The position numbers and the translations under genes are program-made. A stretch of 64,000 nt of DNA, taken from Mesorhizobium sp. Root554 (GTDB lineage Bacteria; Pseudomonadota; Alphaproteobacteria; Rhizobiales; Rhizobiaceae). This document shows, piece after piece, positions 8,174 to 16,250 of the stretch. The stretch lies in the NCBI RefSeq assembly GCF_001427025.1, contig NZ_LMGA01000001.1, positions 2,266,221-2,330,220 on the forward strand, read 5' to 3'. Positions within the stretch are counted from its first letter, which is position 1; each line of letters starts with the position of its first letter. Under the pieces are notes generated by a model that made no database searches, was not told the DNA's origin, and was given only the letters and a program-made list of their open reading frames with translations.

Positions 8174-9217
8174 ATGCTGAATCGCCTGTCGCCATTGGGA
8201 AAATCCGCATCGGCCCGGCTGGCCGAACTTTACAAGCATCGGCCCGACCAGACGGTCGTCATCGCAGGAAGCCTGGTCACCGGTTTCGGCAACAGCCGTT
8301 CCGATCTCGACGTCTATGTGATCGGCGAAACCCTGCCGCTGGCGCATGAGATGGACCTGAAACAATATGATTTCCATGTAACCGTCGCTCCGGACGGCAC
8401 AGTAGCCGAACGAGACGACGACACCGCCCCTGACTCGCAGGTCAAGGAAGTGTTCAAATACAGCAATGGCGGGTTGGGCCCGGTTCACATAACCTTTTTG
8501 ACGACATCGCAGGTGGAAAAGCTGCGTGACCGCGTCGAGGAGGTGTTTGCCAGGGCAGCCGCAACGGTTGACTACATGCGCGGCTACGACACGGCGGATT
8601 TCGGCTACACCCCTTTCGTTTTTCTGGGAAAGCTGCTGCAGGGCGAATGCCTTGCCAACCCAGAACTTTTCGAAAGCCTTCTTGGCCAGGAAATCCGCTC
8701 GAAATTCTGCTTCATTTCGTACCGCTACAAATGCCCGACCTATGTCGAGATGAACGACGCCGCCGGCTCCTGGGAAGCCGGCGATTTTCTGATGGCGGCG
8801 CTGTTCTCCAGGATCGTCCTGGAGAGCTTTTCATGGTCGCTGTCTTTGCTGACGCTCGACACCAACACCAACCCAAAATGGGTGACCAAGTGCATCACCG
8901 CCTGGCCTGAAAGGTACAGGCAACTCAGCCAGACATGCCTTTCCCTGCTTCTCGGCGATATTTCCAACGAGGCGGCGCAAAAGGCTTTCACGCCAAAAGC
9001 GTTGGACACCGTGGACGAATTGATCCGCGCCTGCGTGCGCGAACAGGACGCCAATCCGGTCATGCCGAAGTCAAGGTCGCTGCTGGCCTTGTTCGACGAC
9101 TATTTCGCCGGCCGTCTCACCAAGGATGCCAACCAACAGGATTACGACTGGGAAAAGCGCGTCTACGGTGCAGACTCTCTCCCCACCACTACACTCTACC
9201 GTATCAAATCGGATTGA
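8174..9217 (+). CDS. Nucleotidyltransferase-fold protein, uncharacterised
   Basis: A 347-residue protein whose N terminus has the polymerase-beta/MNT nucleotidyltransferase signature: G32-S33 then S43-D44-x-D46 (GSLVTGFGNSRSDLDVYVIG), with D66 a candidate third metal carboxylate. The rest is a long helical domain with no family I recognise, ending in a polar tail. GGGAAGGA precedes the ATG. It follows the ATP-grasp gene and has an AT-richer leader (8080-8173), so it may have its own promoter. MNT-fold enzymes transfer NMP to small molecules, proteins or RNA ends; the long C-terminal domain argues against a HEPN/MNT toxin-antitoxin pair. Role unknown. Confidence 0.7.
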   Translation: MLNRLSPLGKSASARLAELYKHRPDQTVVIAGSLVTGFGNSRSDLDVYVIGETLPLAHEMDLKQYDFHVTVAPDGTVAERDDDTAPDSQVKEVFKYSNGGLGPVHITFLTTSQVEKLRDRVEEVFARAAATVDYMRGYDTADFGYTPFVFLGKLLQGECLANPELFESLLGQEIRSKFCFISYRYKCPTYVEMNDAAGSWEAGDFLMAALFSRIVLESFSWSLSLLTLDTNTNPKWVTKCITAWPERYRQLSQTCLSLLLGDISNEAAQKAFTPKALDTVDELIRACVREQDANPVMPKSRSLLALFDDYFAGRLTKDANQQDYDWEKRVYGADSLPTTTLYRIKSD

Positions 9218-9589
9218 ACGGACCACCAGACAATCGTCCAAGCAAAGAACACTGAACGTTGGGAATTCGATCGACAGCTGCGTAAAAAAGGACGGGATAA
9301 TCTTCCCCTAGGTCATCAACTTATAACATTCCGTCCCGCTTCTGCTATTGTACACGGGCGGCGGACCTGATTTCCGCCCGGCCGGCGCCGTTCAGGCAAC
9401 CTCCCACCGGCGGCGCCGGCCAACCTCTCTGGCCGTTCATATCTGGCTCGCGGCTGTTCCTGCTGCCGGAGCATGAGTTTGATCCGCTTGCTGGCGCAGA
9501 ACCGCAAAGCGCCGCAAGTCGCGTGTTTGGTTGGCTGAACGGAAGCTGATGGTTAGCGAATTATCAGCTTTGTCGTGCCAGAACGGGCC
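9218..9589. other. Intergenic region with strong inverted repeats
   Basis: 372 bases without a gene. The left part (9218-9350) is AT-rich relative to its surroundings and could carry a promoter. The centre (9356-9436) is dense in GC inverted repeats, described separately as a possible small RNA. The right part (9437-9589) shows nothing distinctive beyond the leader of the PAP2-type gene. Confidence 0.5.
9356..9421 (+). ncRNA. Candidate structured RNA with CCUCCC loop
   Basis: Two consecutive hairpins: GGGCGG (9356-9361) with CCGCCC (9374-9379), then a perfect 11-bp stem (9380-9390 with 9411-9421) whose 20-nt loop contains CCTCCC at 9400-9405, an anti-Shine-Dalgarno sequence. A GGCC/GGCC hairpin with loop AACCTCTCT can form as an alternative immediately after. 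No poly-U follows, so a free sRNA is uncertain; it could also be a leader of the next gene or a protein-binding repeat. Confidence 0.35.
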
Positions 9590-10516
9590 ATGCTCTCGAA
9601 GACGCTGCTTCACCCGGCTGAATTTTTCATGCTGACCGTCACGCTGGTAGTGAGCTTCATTGATATCGCCCTCGTCCTGGCGCGCGGCTCGACGCTCGAT
9701 GCCGCCGCCTATGCGATGATCCTCGGTCTTGCCGCCCTGCTGATCGCCGTGGGCTACATCTACCGGCAACTTGATCGAAGCGAAGGCATTGGTGCGGCCA
9801 CGACCTGCGCCGGCCTCTTCATCGCCTTCACCGGGGCGACATCGTTGTTCAACTACCTGCTTTTGCCCAATGGCAGACCGACGATCGATCATTGGGTAAA
9901 CGGCCTCGATGCCGCGCTCGGCTTCAGCTGGCCGGTGGCCATTGCATTCGGCGCGGCACACCCGATCCTCAACGAGATCATGCGGATCGCCTATATGTCG
10001 ACCTTGCCGCAGATCGCCCTGCTGGTCGTCGTACTGGGGCTTACGGGCCGCCTCGCCGACCTGCATGGGCTTCTCGTGACAGTAACGGTCGCCGCCCTCG
10101 TCACCGTCGCCTTCTGGGGCCTTTTTCCCACCACCGGCCCCAGCGCCCTCTATGCTTTGCCGCAGGATATGCTGGCGAAAGCACGGCCGATCCTCGGACC
10201 GGAATACGGGGCCTACGTAACCTCGGTCATCGAGAACGGCACTCCCTTCTTAAGTCCGAACGATTTCCGCGGCCTCATCGCCTTCCCTTCCTTCCATACC
10301 GTACTGGCTTGCGCCGCCGTCTACTACGCCCGCCCTATAGGCTGGCTGTTTCCACCGCTTGTCATCGTCAATCTCATGATCCTGCCTGCCGTCGTCGTGC
10401 ATGGCGGCCACTATCTCGTCGACATACCCGCGGGAATGGCGGTCTTTCTTTTGTCCTTGCTGGTGGCGCGGGCCATGGTCCGGGCAGGCCCGGCGCGAAG
10501 CCGGGCGCCGGCCTGA
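9590..10516 (+). CDS. PAP2-superfamily integral membrane protein (Aur1/Ipt1-like)
   Basis: A 308-residue protein with seven or more hydrophobic helices. Late in the sequence it has the paired PAP2 motifs: a Ser-His motif FPSFHT and a second histidine in VHGGHYLVDIPAG, as in PAP2_3/inositolphosphotransferase-type enzymes. These remove or transfer phosphate head groups on lipids at the membrane; the exact substrate is unknown. I place the start at ATG 9590; GTG at 9575 in frame is an alternative and neither has a good ribosome site. It stands alone between the ATP-grasp region and the Flp pilin. Confidence 0.8.
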   Translation: MLSKTLLHPAEFFMLTVTLVVSFIDIALVLARGSTLDAAAYAMILGLAALLIAVGYIYRQLDRSEGIGAATTCAGLFIAFTGATSLFNYLLLPNGRPTIDHWVNGLDAALGFSWPVAIAFGAAHPILNEIMRIAYMSTLPQIALLVVVLGLTGRLADLHGLLVTVTVAALVTVAFWGLFPTTGPSALYALPQDMLAKARPILGPEYGAYVTSVIENGTPFLSPNDFRGLIAFPSFHTVLACAAVYYARPIGWLFPPLVIVNLMILPAVVVHGGHYLVDIPAGMAVFLLSLLVARAMVRAGPARSRAPA

Positions 10517-10766
10517 CCGATCCGCCGCCTGCATTCAACGCCCTTCAAGACATTGCTCCGGCTACCGTATTCTTTCGGTTGTAAGTCCAGGTCTGACGAA
10601 TACTTAAAATGCGAATGAAAATTGTCCTTTCGTTAAGCAAATCCTGTCTCAACGCTTCGTTTACTATTTCGCTTAACGCAACCGCAATCGATCCCTCGCA
10701 ATATGAGCCACGGTTCAACAAGAAACCGTCCACGACTGTCACAACCGGGCTTAAAGGAACACAACC

Positions 10767-10940
10767 ATGACGAAGCTTCTTTCGCGTTTCTACAAGGACG
10801 AATCGGGTGCAACGGCCATCGAATACGGCCTGATCGCCGCCCTCATCGCTCTGGCGATCATCACCGGCGCCTCCGCTGTCGGCACCCAGCTCGCCGCGAA
10901 GTTCACCAAGATCTCCACGACGCTGAGCACCGCCAAGTAA
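10767..10940 (+). CDS. Flp family type IVb pilin (orphan)
   Basis: A 57-residue pilin, short but unmistakable: basic leader MTKLLSRFYKDESG, prepilin-peptidase site around G-ATAIEYGL with the conserved Glu at +5 and Tyr, then a hydrophobic helix (IAALIALAIITGASAV). AAAGGA precedes the ATG and a strong terminator follows. Flp pilins are assembled by the Tad/Cpa machinery for adhesion. No cpa/tad gene lies within this window on either side, so this copy is monocistronic and would depend on a secretion locus elsewhere. Confidence 0.92.
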   Translation: MTKLLSRFYKDESGATAIEYGLIAALIALAIITGASAVGTQLAAKFTKISTTLSTAK

Positions 10941-10972
10941 TTCACTGGGCAACGCGCCCAGCCAAGACACCG

Positions 10973-10999
10973 AAAGGGCCGCCTCCGGGCGGCCCTTTT
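10973..10999 (+). terminator. Rho-independent terminator after the pilin gene
   Basis: 11-bp stem (10973-10983 with 10988-10998) around a 4-nt loop TCCG, with the 3' arm running into TTTT. A second small hairpin, CTGGGC-AACGC-GCCCAG, precedes it right after the pilin stop. This is consistent with an abundant, sharply terminated pilin mRNA. Confidence 0.9.
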
Positions 11000-11084
11000 G
11001 CGTTCAGCTGCAGCGGATGATTCTCCAGCGCCAGCAAGCAGCGCCGGATATGGAACTGCGGCAAGGGCACCCTATATTGACCGG

Positions 11085-11411
11085 ATGACACTGAGATCGA
11101 GTACGAAGACCGCCACGCGCCGACTTGTAGGCTGTATCGTCGCGGCGGCGTGTGCCGTGCTGGCGGTTTCAGCCCTGGAAGCGTCCGCGGTCGAAATCGG
11201 CTCTGGCAATACCGGGCTTAATACGCCCGGCGATCTCCAGGCTGCCCAGAACAGGTTGCAGCGCCAGCAATACCAGCAGATGCAGCAGATGCAGCGCGAA
11301 CAGGACCGGCTGATCATCCCGCAGCCACAGCCCAGGCAAGAAGTGCCACGCCTCAAGCCCGGCTGCCAGGTTCAGATCTACGGAAACCGTACCGTCACAA
11401 CCTGCCGCTAG
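11085..11411 (+). CDS. Secreted glutamine-rich small protein of unknown function
   Basis: About 108 residues from ATG 11085. A basic start and hydrophobic helix (residues about 12-32, ending near LEASA) form a signal peptide. The mature part has a Gln-rich run of alternating QQ, QM and QR residues, a Pro-Gln segment and a C-terminal motif (KPGCQVQIYGNRTVTTCR) whose two cysteines could form a disulfide. An upstream in-frame start at 10998 would run through the pilin terminator and is rejected. Function unknown. Confidence 0.6.
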   Translation: MTLRSSTKTATRRLVGCIVAAACAVLAVSALEASAVEIGSGNTGLNTPGDLQAAQNRLQRQQYQQMQQMQREQDRLIIPQPQPRQEVPRLKPGCQVQIYGNRTVTTCR

Positions 11412-11516
11412 TCCTGGCCGGATACTGGCCAAAACCGAGTCGCCGCTTATTTAGCCGTCTATTATCTTCCGTGATAAAATTCATGGAAGAATCGGTTATC
11501 TGTTGCCGCGCGTGGA

Positions 11517-12008
11517 ATGAACGGAAGCCTGCCGGGCGAAAAACGAATGGTTGTTACGAAGAAAAAAGCGATCCGCAAGGCGAGGAAGGGCGAAACCGTC
11601 CGTCAGGTGGCCGCCGTGCCGTTCCGGCTCGATGCCGATGGCGGCCTCGAAGTGATGCTTGTCACCTCGCGCGAGACGAAGCGCTTCATCGTGCCCAAGG
11701 GCTGGCCTATGAAAGGCAAGAGCGGCCGCAAGGCAGCAACGATCGAGGCCGAGCAGGAAGCCGGCGTTGTCGGCAAGACACTGAAGGAGCCGGCCGGCAC
11801 CTATTCCTACTGGAAGCGCCTTTCGACACGCTTCGTGCGGGTGAATGTTGTTGTCTACCTGCTCGAGGTGAGCGAGGAACTCGCCAACTGGCAGGAAAAG
11901 AAGAAACGGCAGCGCGCTTGGCTCACGCCGGCCGACGCAGCCTTGCTCATCGACGAACCGGATCTCGCAACGCTTGTGACATCGCTCAAGGGGCCGACAG
12001 CATCCTGA
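11517..12008 (+). CDS. Nudix hydrolase domain protein (DIPP-like)
   Basis: A 163-residue cytoplasmic protein with a Nudix fold resembling diphosphoinositol-polyphosphate hydrolases: VAAVPFR, MLVTSRETKRFIVPKGWPMKG, then the helix AATIEAEQEAGVVGK. The Nudix box is imperfect: against G-x5-E-x7-RE-U-x-EE-x-G-U, the first Glu is Lys, the Arg is Ile and the first Glu of the EE pair is Gln, while the remaining two acids are kept. Activity may be reduced or altered. The start could be ATG 11517 or ATG 11547; the second has a GGGCGAAAA stretch in front. Converges on the citryl-CoA-lyase-like gene. Confidence 0.82.
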   Translation: MNGSLPGEKRMVVTKKKAIRKARKGETVRQVAAVPFRLDADGGLEVMLVTSRETKRFIVPKGWPMKGKSGRKAATIEAEQEAGVVGKTLKEPAGTYSYWKRLSTRFVRVNVVVYLLEVSEELANWQEKKKRQRAWLTPADAALLIDEPDLATLVTSLKGPTAS

Positions 12009-12029
12009 ACCCGTCGAACCGGTGTAGCC

Positions 12030-12863
12030 CTAGCTCTCTGGCAGGGGGCGCGGCGCTGTCCCCGTATAAGCCCAGAGCCATTCGCGCGGCAACGGCCCCT
12101 TGTTGCGGCCGCCCTGCTGGGTCTGCTCCCAGGCATGAGCGAGGATGCCAACCGACCTTGACAGCACAAACAGGCCGCGCGTCAGGTGCGGCGGAAAACC
12201 CAGCTCGCCATAGATGACGGCGGTCGCGCCGTCGATATTGAGCGGAATGCGCTTGCCCTTGCGGCGGGCGATCTCCGCTTCCAGCGCCTCGGCAATGTCG
12301 GCGAACCGCCCCCCGATGACGCCCCGCGAGGCGAATTCCCGCGTCAACTCCAGCAGCCGCGGCGCGCGTGGATCGACTGGATGGAAACGGTGGCCGAAAC
12401 CCGGCACATAGCCTTTGTCCTGGTTGAGGAAGCGCTCTAGGCGCGCCGACACGGCAACTTCCAGCGCATCGCCCCCGTCCATCGCCACGGCGATGTCGCC
12501 ATAGAATTCCAGCGCCTGTTCGCCAGCCCCGCCATGCACATCGCCCAGCACGTTGATGGCTGACGCCATGGCGCTGTTGATGCCGACGCCGCATGTCGCG
12601 GCCATACGGGCGATGGCGATGGACGGCGCCTGTGGCCCGTGGTCGACAGCGGCGCCCAGCGCAATGCCGAGCAGCGCTGCCTGGTCCTCGCTCGGCAATT
12701 CGCCGCGCAGCATCAGCCAGATCGTGGCCGGGAAGGACACACGGCCGATCAGGTCCTGGATCTCATAGCCGCGCAGCCTGATCATGCCCGGCGCCATCTC
12801 GATGATTTCGGTCTGCCACCATTCCTCGCCGCGTTCGCGGCCGGTCTTGTCCCGTTCGCTCAT
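12030..12863 (-). CDS. Citryl-CoA lyase / citrate synthase-like enzyme
   Basis: A 277-residue protein of the citrate synthase fold lacking the long N-terminal part of true citrate synthases, as in citryl-CoA lyases. The catalytic triad positions are kept: H110 in GDVHGGAGEQ, H158 in GFGHRFHPVDPRAP and D211 in LNIDGATAVIYGELGFPP. Such enzymes cleave (3S)-citryl-CoA, or a related acyl-CoA, to oxaloacetate (or another oxoacid) and acetyl-CoA. Its start overlaps the stop of the CoA-transferase gene (ATGA, 12860-12863), so the two are coupled; the transferase would supply its CoA-thioester substrate. Last gene of the tct operon. Confidence 0.82.
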   Translation of the reverse strand: MSERDKTGRERGEEWWQTEIIEMAPGMIRLRGYEIQDLIGRVSFPATIWLMLRGELPSEDQAALLGIALGAAVDHGPQAPSIAIARMAATCGVGINSAMASAINVLGDVHGGAGEQALEFYGDIAVAMDGGDALEVAVSARLERFLNQDKGYVPGFGHRFHPVDPRAPRLLELTREFASRGVIGGRFADIAEALEAEIARRKGKRIPLNIDGATAVIYGELGFPPHLTRGLFVLSRSVGILAHAWEQTQQGGRNKGPLPREWLWAYTGTAPRPLPES

Positions 12864-14044
12864 GAGCCGGCCTCCGCTTTGGAGCGCGCCGGCAGGGAGG
12901 CAAGAATTTCCTTCGTATGCTGCCCAAGCGATGGCGGCGACCGCAGCGGCAGCGGCGGCTCGCCATCGACCAGGAAACCGCCGCGTACAACAGTCAAAGG
13001 CCGTCCGAGCTCGGCCGTCTCGTTAAAGCGGACCGCCATGTGGCGGCCGGCGATCTGCGGCTCGGCAAGCGCCTGCGGAATGGTCAGCACGCGGCCGGCC
13101 GGTACGCCGGCCCGGTTGAACCGTTCCTCCCACGCAGCGGCAGTATCCCTTGCGAGCGCTTCTTCAATCAGGTCCTTCAATTCCATGCGGTTTCGCTTGC
13201 GCGTCTCGCGTTCGGCAAAGCGGTCGTCCCGCGCCAGTTCCGGACGGTCGATCAATCCGCATAGGGTCACGAACTGTTCCTGCTTGTTGGCGGCGATGTT
13301 GAGCAGCCCCTCGCCGGTCCGGAACGTGCCGGAGGGCGCCGCCGTCATGTTCTCGTTGCCCATGGCCTGGGGTTCGATACCCGCTGTCAGATAATTGGAA
13401 ACCGGCCAGCCCAGCGCCGAAAGCGTGCATTCCAGCATGGAGACGTCGAGAAATGCCCCCTCGCCCGTCGTCTTTTGCCGAACCAGAGCGGACGCGATGG
13501 CGAAGGCGCCCACCAGCCCGCCCAGCGTATCGGCCACCGGATAACCGACGCGCAACGGCGCTGTTTCCGGGGTACCGGTGATGCTCATGATCCCGGACAG
13601 GCCCTGGATGATCTGGTCGTAAGCGGGATTGTTCCGCATCGGGCCGGTCTGTCCGAATCCGGAAATGGCGCAGTAGACGAGGCTTGGCCGCACCTTTTTT
13701 AGTTCGTCAAAACCAAGCCCCAGCCGCGCCATCACGCCCGGACGGAAATTCTCGATCAAAGCGTCGGCAGTCGCCACCAGATCGAGAAACCGCTGCTTGT
13801 CGTCTTCTTTCTTGAGGTCGAGTACGACAGAGCGTTTGCCGGCGTTCTGCGCCAGGAACGATGCCCCCATGCCAGCCGCGTTGAGCTCCGCTGACGCACC
13901 GAGCTGCCGTGCCAGATCGCCACCGGACGGCGCTTCGACCTTGATGACGTCGGCCCCCAGCAGGGCGAGCTGATAAGCACAGTACGGGCCGGCAAGAACA
14001 TTGGTCAGGTCGAGAACGCGAATACCGGAAAGCAGGTCTGTCAT
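12860..14044 (-). CDS. CaiB/BaiF family III CoA-transferase
   Basis: A 394-residue acyl-CoA:carboxylate CoA-transferase. Features: N-terminal VLDLTNVLAGPYCAYQLALLGADVIKVE split across the family's typical start, SVVLDLKKE, ENFRPGVMARLGLG, and the catalytic Asp D172 in GYPVADTLGGL that forms the acyl-aspartyl anhydride. It sits between tctA (15 bases upstream) and the citryl-CoA-lyase-like gene (4-base overlap). Context predicts activation of the carboxylate imported by TctABC. The donor CoA ester is unknown. Confidence 0.88.
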   Translation of the reverse strand: MTDLLSGIRVLDLTNVLAGPYCAYQLALLGADVIKVEAPSGGDLARQLGASAELNAAGMGASFLAQNAGKRSVVLDLKKEDDKQRFLDLVATADALIENFRPGVMARLGLGFDELKKVRPSLVYCAISGFGQTGPMRNNPAYDQIIQGLSGIMSITGTPETAPLRVGYPVADTLGGLVGAFAIASALVRQKTTGEGAFLDVSMLECTLSALGWPVSNYLTAGIEPQAMGNENMTAAPSGTFRTGEGLLNIAANKQEQFVTLCGLIDRPELARDDRFAERETRKRNRMELKDLIEEALARDTAAAWEERFNRAGVPAGRVLTIPQALAEPQIAGRHMAVRFNETAELGRPLTVVRGGFLVDGEPPLPLRSPPSLGQHTKEILASLPARSKAEAGS

Positions 14045-14059
14045 GATTATAGCGGCACC

Positions 14060-15583
14060 TCACGCATCGCCGGGTATAGCCTCCTGGCCCTTGAGACGGC
14101 GGCGCTCGACGTAGCCCCAGATGAACGGCCCGGCCAGGCCGATGAAGGCGAGGATCAACAGCGTCAGCGACAAGGGATGCGTATAGAACACCGTCCAGTC
14201 GCCGTTGGAAATGGTCATGGCGCGGCGGAACTGCGCCTCCGCCAGCGGACCGAGGATCATGCCGATGATGACAGGCGCCGTCGGGAAGTCGAAGCGGCGC
14301 ATCAGGAAGCCGACGCCGCCCAAGAGATAGAGCACGATGAGATCGATCGGCGATTGCGAGATACCGTAGGTGCCGACGGTCGAGAAAACGAGGATGCCGG
14401 CATAGAGCTGCGGCGCCGGGATCTTCAACAGGCGAACCCACAGGCCGATCAGCGGCAGGTTGAGGATGACAAGGATGACGTTCGCGATGAACAGGCTCGC
14501 GATAAGGCCCCACACCAGATTGGACTGGGTCGTCAGGAGCAGTGGACCGGGATTGATGCCGTAACTCTGGAACGCCGACAGCATGATCGCCGCCGTCGCC
14601 GATGTCGGCAGGCCGAGCGTCAGCATCGGCACCAGCACGCCGGCGGCCGAGGCGTTGTTGGCGGCTTCCGGGCCGGCAACCCCCTCGATGGCGCCCACCG
14701 TGCCGAACTCTTCCTTGTGCTTGGAAAGCTTCTTTTCGATCGCGTAGGACAGGAAGGTCGGTATTTCGGCGCCGCCGGCGGGCATGGCGCCGATCGGGAA
14801 GCCGATGAGCGCCCCCCTGATCCAGGCCTTCCATGAGCGGCTCCATTCCTGCGCCGTCATGTAGAGCGAGCCGCGCAGCGGCACGATCTCGTCCTTGCCC
14901 GAATAGCGTCGGGAAGCGACGTAAAGCGTTTCGCCGACGGCGAACAGGCCGACCGCCGCGATGATGACGTCAACGCCATCCAGCAGCTCCGTCATGCCGA
15001 AGGTGAAGCGCGGCTGACCGGTCTGCAGATCGACGCCGATCATGCCGATCACGAAGCCGAGAAACAGGCTGCTCAGGCCTCGCACCGCGGATGAGCCGAG
15101 CACGGCGGAAACCGTGATGAAGGCCAGCACCATCAGCGAAAAATATTCCGCCGGGCCGAAGGCCAGCGCGAACTTGACGACCACCGGGGCAAGAAAGGCG
15201 ACGCCGAGCGTTCCGAGGGTTCCCGCCACGAACGAGCCGATGGCTGAAGTGGCCAGCGCCGCGCCGCCACGGCCCGACCGGGCCATCTTGTTGCCTTCCA
15301 GCGCCGTGACGATGGTCGCGCTTTCGCCGGGCGTGTTGAGCAGGATCGAGGTCGTCGAGCCGCCATACATGGCGCCGTAGTAAATGCCGGCGAAAAGAAT
15401 GAACGAGGCTTCCGGCGCCACCTGATAGGTGATCGGCAAAAGCAACGCGATGGTCAGCGCCGGCCCGAGACCCGGCAGCACGCCGATGGCGGTGCCAAGC
15501 GTCGTGCCGAGCAGGCACCACAGAAGATTGACGGGGGTGAAGGCGACGGCAAAGCCATGTCCGAGCTGGGTCAAAGTGTCCAT
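14060..15583 (-). CDS. tctA: Tripartite tricarboxylate transporter large membrane subunit
   Basis: A 507-residue integral membrane protein of the TctA family (about 11-12 helices), the transport channel of the tripartite tricarboxylate transporter in the inner membrane. Family landmarks: early [38 protein letters not shown] with LNTPGE, and [17 protein letters not shown] in the repeat half. The start at 15583 follows TctB by 4 bases; an upstream extension is not coding-like. Works with TctB and the binding protein TctC encoded just upstream. Substrate likely citrate or a related carboxylate, inferred from the lyase gene. Confidence 0.93.
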   Translation of the reverse strand: MDTLTQLGHGFAVAFTPVNLLWCLLGTTLGTAIGVLPGLGPALTIALLLPITYQVAPEASFILFAGIYYGAMYGGSTTSILLNTPGESATIVTALEGNKMARSGRGGAALATSAIGSFVAGTLGTLGVAFLAPVVVKFALAFGPAEYFSLMVLAFITVSAVLGSSAVRGLSSLFLGFVIGMIGVDLQTGQPRFTFGMTELLDGVDVIIAAVGLFAVGETLYVASRRYSGKDEIVPLRGSLYMTAQEWSRSWKAWIRGALIGFPIGAMPAGGAEIPTFLSYAIEKKLSKHKEEFGTVGAIEGVAGPEAANNASAAGVLVPMLTLGLPTSATAAIMLSAFQSYGINPGPLLLTTQSNLVWGLIASLFIANVILVILNLPLIGLWVRLLKIPAPQLYAGILVFSTVGTYGISQSPIDLIVLYLLGGVGFLMRRFDFPTAPVIIGMILGPLAEAQFRRAMTISNGDWTVFYTHPLSLTLLILAFIGLAGPFIWGYVERRRLKGQEAIPGDA

Positions 15584-15587
15584 GACG

Positions 15588-16124
15588 TCAGCCTCCGATC
15601 GTGCCGGTAAGGGCCGCGATGGCGGCATTGAGCTGGTTCTCGATGATGCCCGCCCCGATATTGACGCCGAGCGCCTTGGCGAAACCGAAATATGCGGCCA
15701 GCGCCAGCACCAGGCCGAGCAGGGCGTCACGGATGGGACGCCGGCTGCCGAAGCCGTAGCAGACGAGCGTGAACATCACCACGGATGCTGCGGTGAAGCC
15801 CAGGGGCTGGATCAGGACCAGATTGGCGACCAGCCCCGCAACGACGAAGCTCATCGACCGCCAGTCGGTCGGCGTTTCCTTTTCTTCTTCCTGCTGCCAG
15901 CCGCCGCGCACAGCCGACAGGATCAGCAGCAGGGCCAGAATGAGCATTCCGCCGAAGGTGATGTACGGGAAAACCTTGGGGCCGACTTTCGAATAGAGGG
16001 GCGAAACCGGGATCGCCAGGGTCTGCCACAAAACCGCTCCGGCGCAGGCCAGGAAGCCAATGCCCAGCAGCAGTTCCGGCATTGCGACACGCGGGTGCGC
16101 GCCGTCCTCGTCGCTGATGCTCAT
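15588..16124 (-). CDS. tctB: Tripartite tricarboxylate transporter small membrane subunit
   Basis: A 178-residue membrane protein with four helices, the poorly conserved TctB subunit. Visible helices: [59 protein letters not shown] and the C-terminal pair around [23 protein letters not shown] at 16124 has GGGAGG at the right distance. It is placed between tctC and tctA, 4 bases before tctA, and identity rests largely on this position plus the helix pattern. Confidence 0.88.
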   Translation of the reverse strand: MSISDEDGAHPRVAMPELLLGIGFLACAGAVLWQTLAIPVSPLYSKVGPKVFPYITFGGMLILALLLILSAVRGGWQQEEEKETPTDWRSMSFVVAGLVANLVLIQPLGFTAASVVMFTLVCYGFGSRRPIRDALLGLVLALAAYFGFAKALGVNIGAGIIENQLNAAIAALTGTIGG

Positions 16125-16215
16125 GTCCGTCCTCCCAACATGGCTGCCCGTTATTGTGTCCGGCATCGTCGCCGCCGGCGATCCGGCTGTCCATGCCGGA
16201 TTGCGACATTTCAAG

Positions 16216-16241
16216 CGAGGGGCAGCGCGCGCTGCCCCTCG
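16216..16241 (-). repeat. Perfect 26-bp palindrome between tctC and tctB
   Basis: CGAGGGGCAGCGC followed directly by its reverse complement (16216-16228 / 16229-16241), 10 bases after the tctC stop on the minus strand. No U tract follows. In binding-protein operons such intergenic stem-loops often protect the upstream message from 3' decay so that more binding protein than permease is made; that role is inferred here. Confidence 0.6.
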
Positions 16242-16250
16242 TTGAAAACG

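Noticed and set aside
8174..9217. HEPN/MNT type toxin-antitoxin system
   Set aside because: The nucleotidyltransferase-fold protein is 347 residues with a large extra domain, and no HEPN partner lies next to it.
10604..10680. Possible CtrA sites upstream of the pilin gene
   Set aside because: Several TTAA half-sites occur (10604, 10633, 10673) but no pair has the required 7-base spacing.
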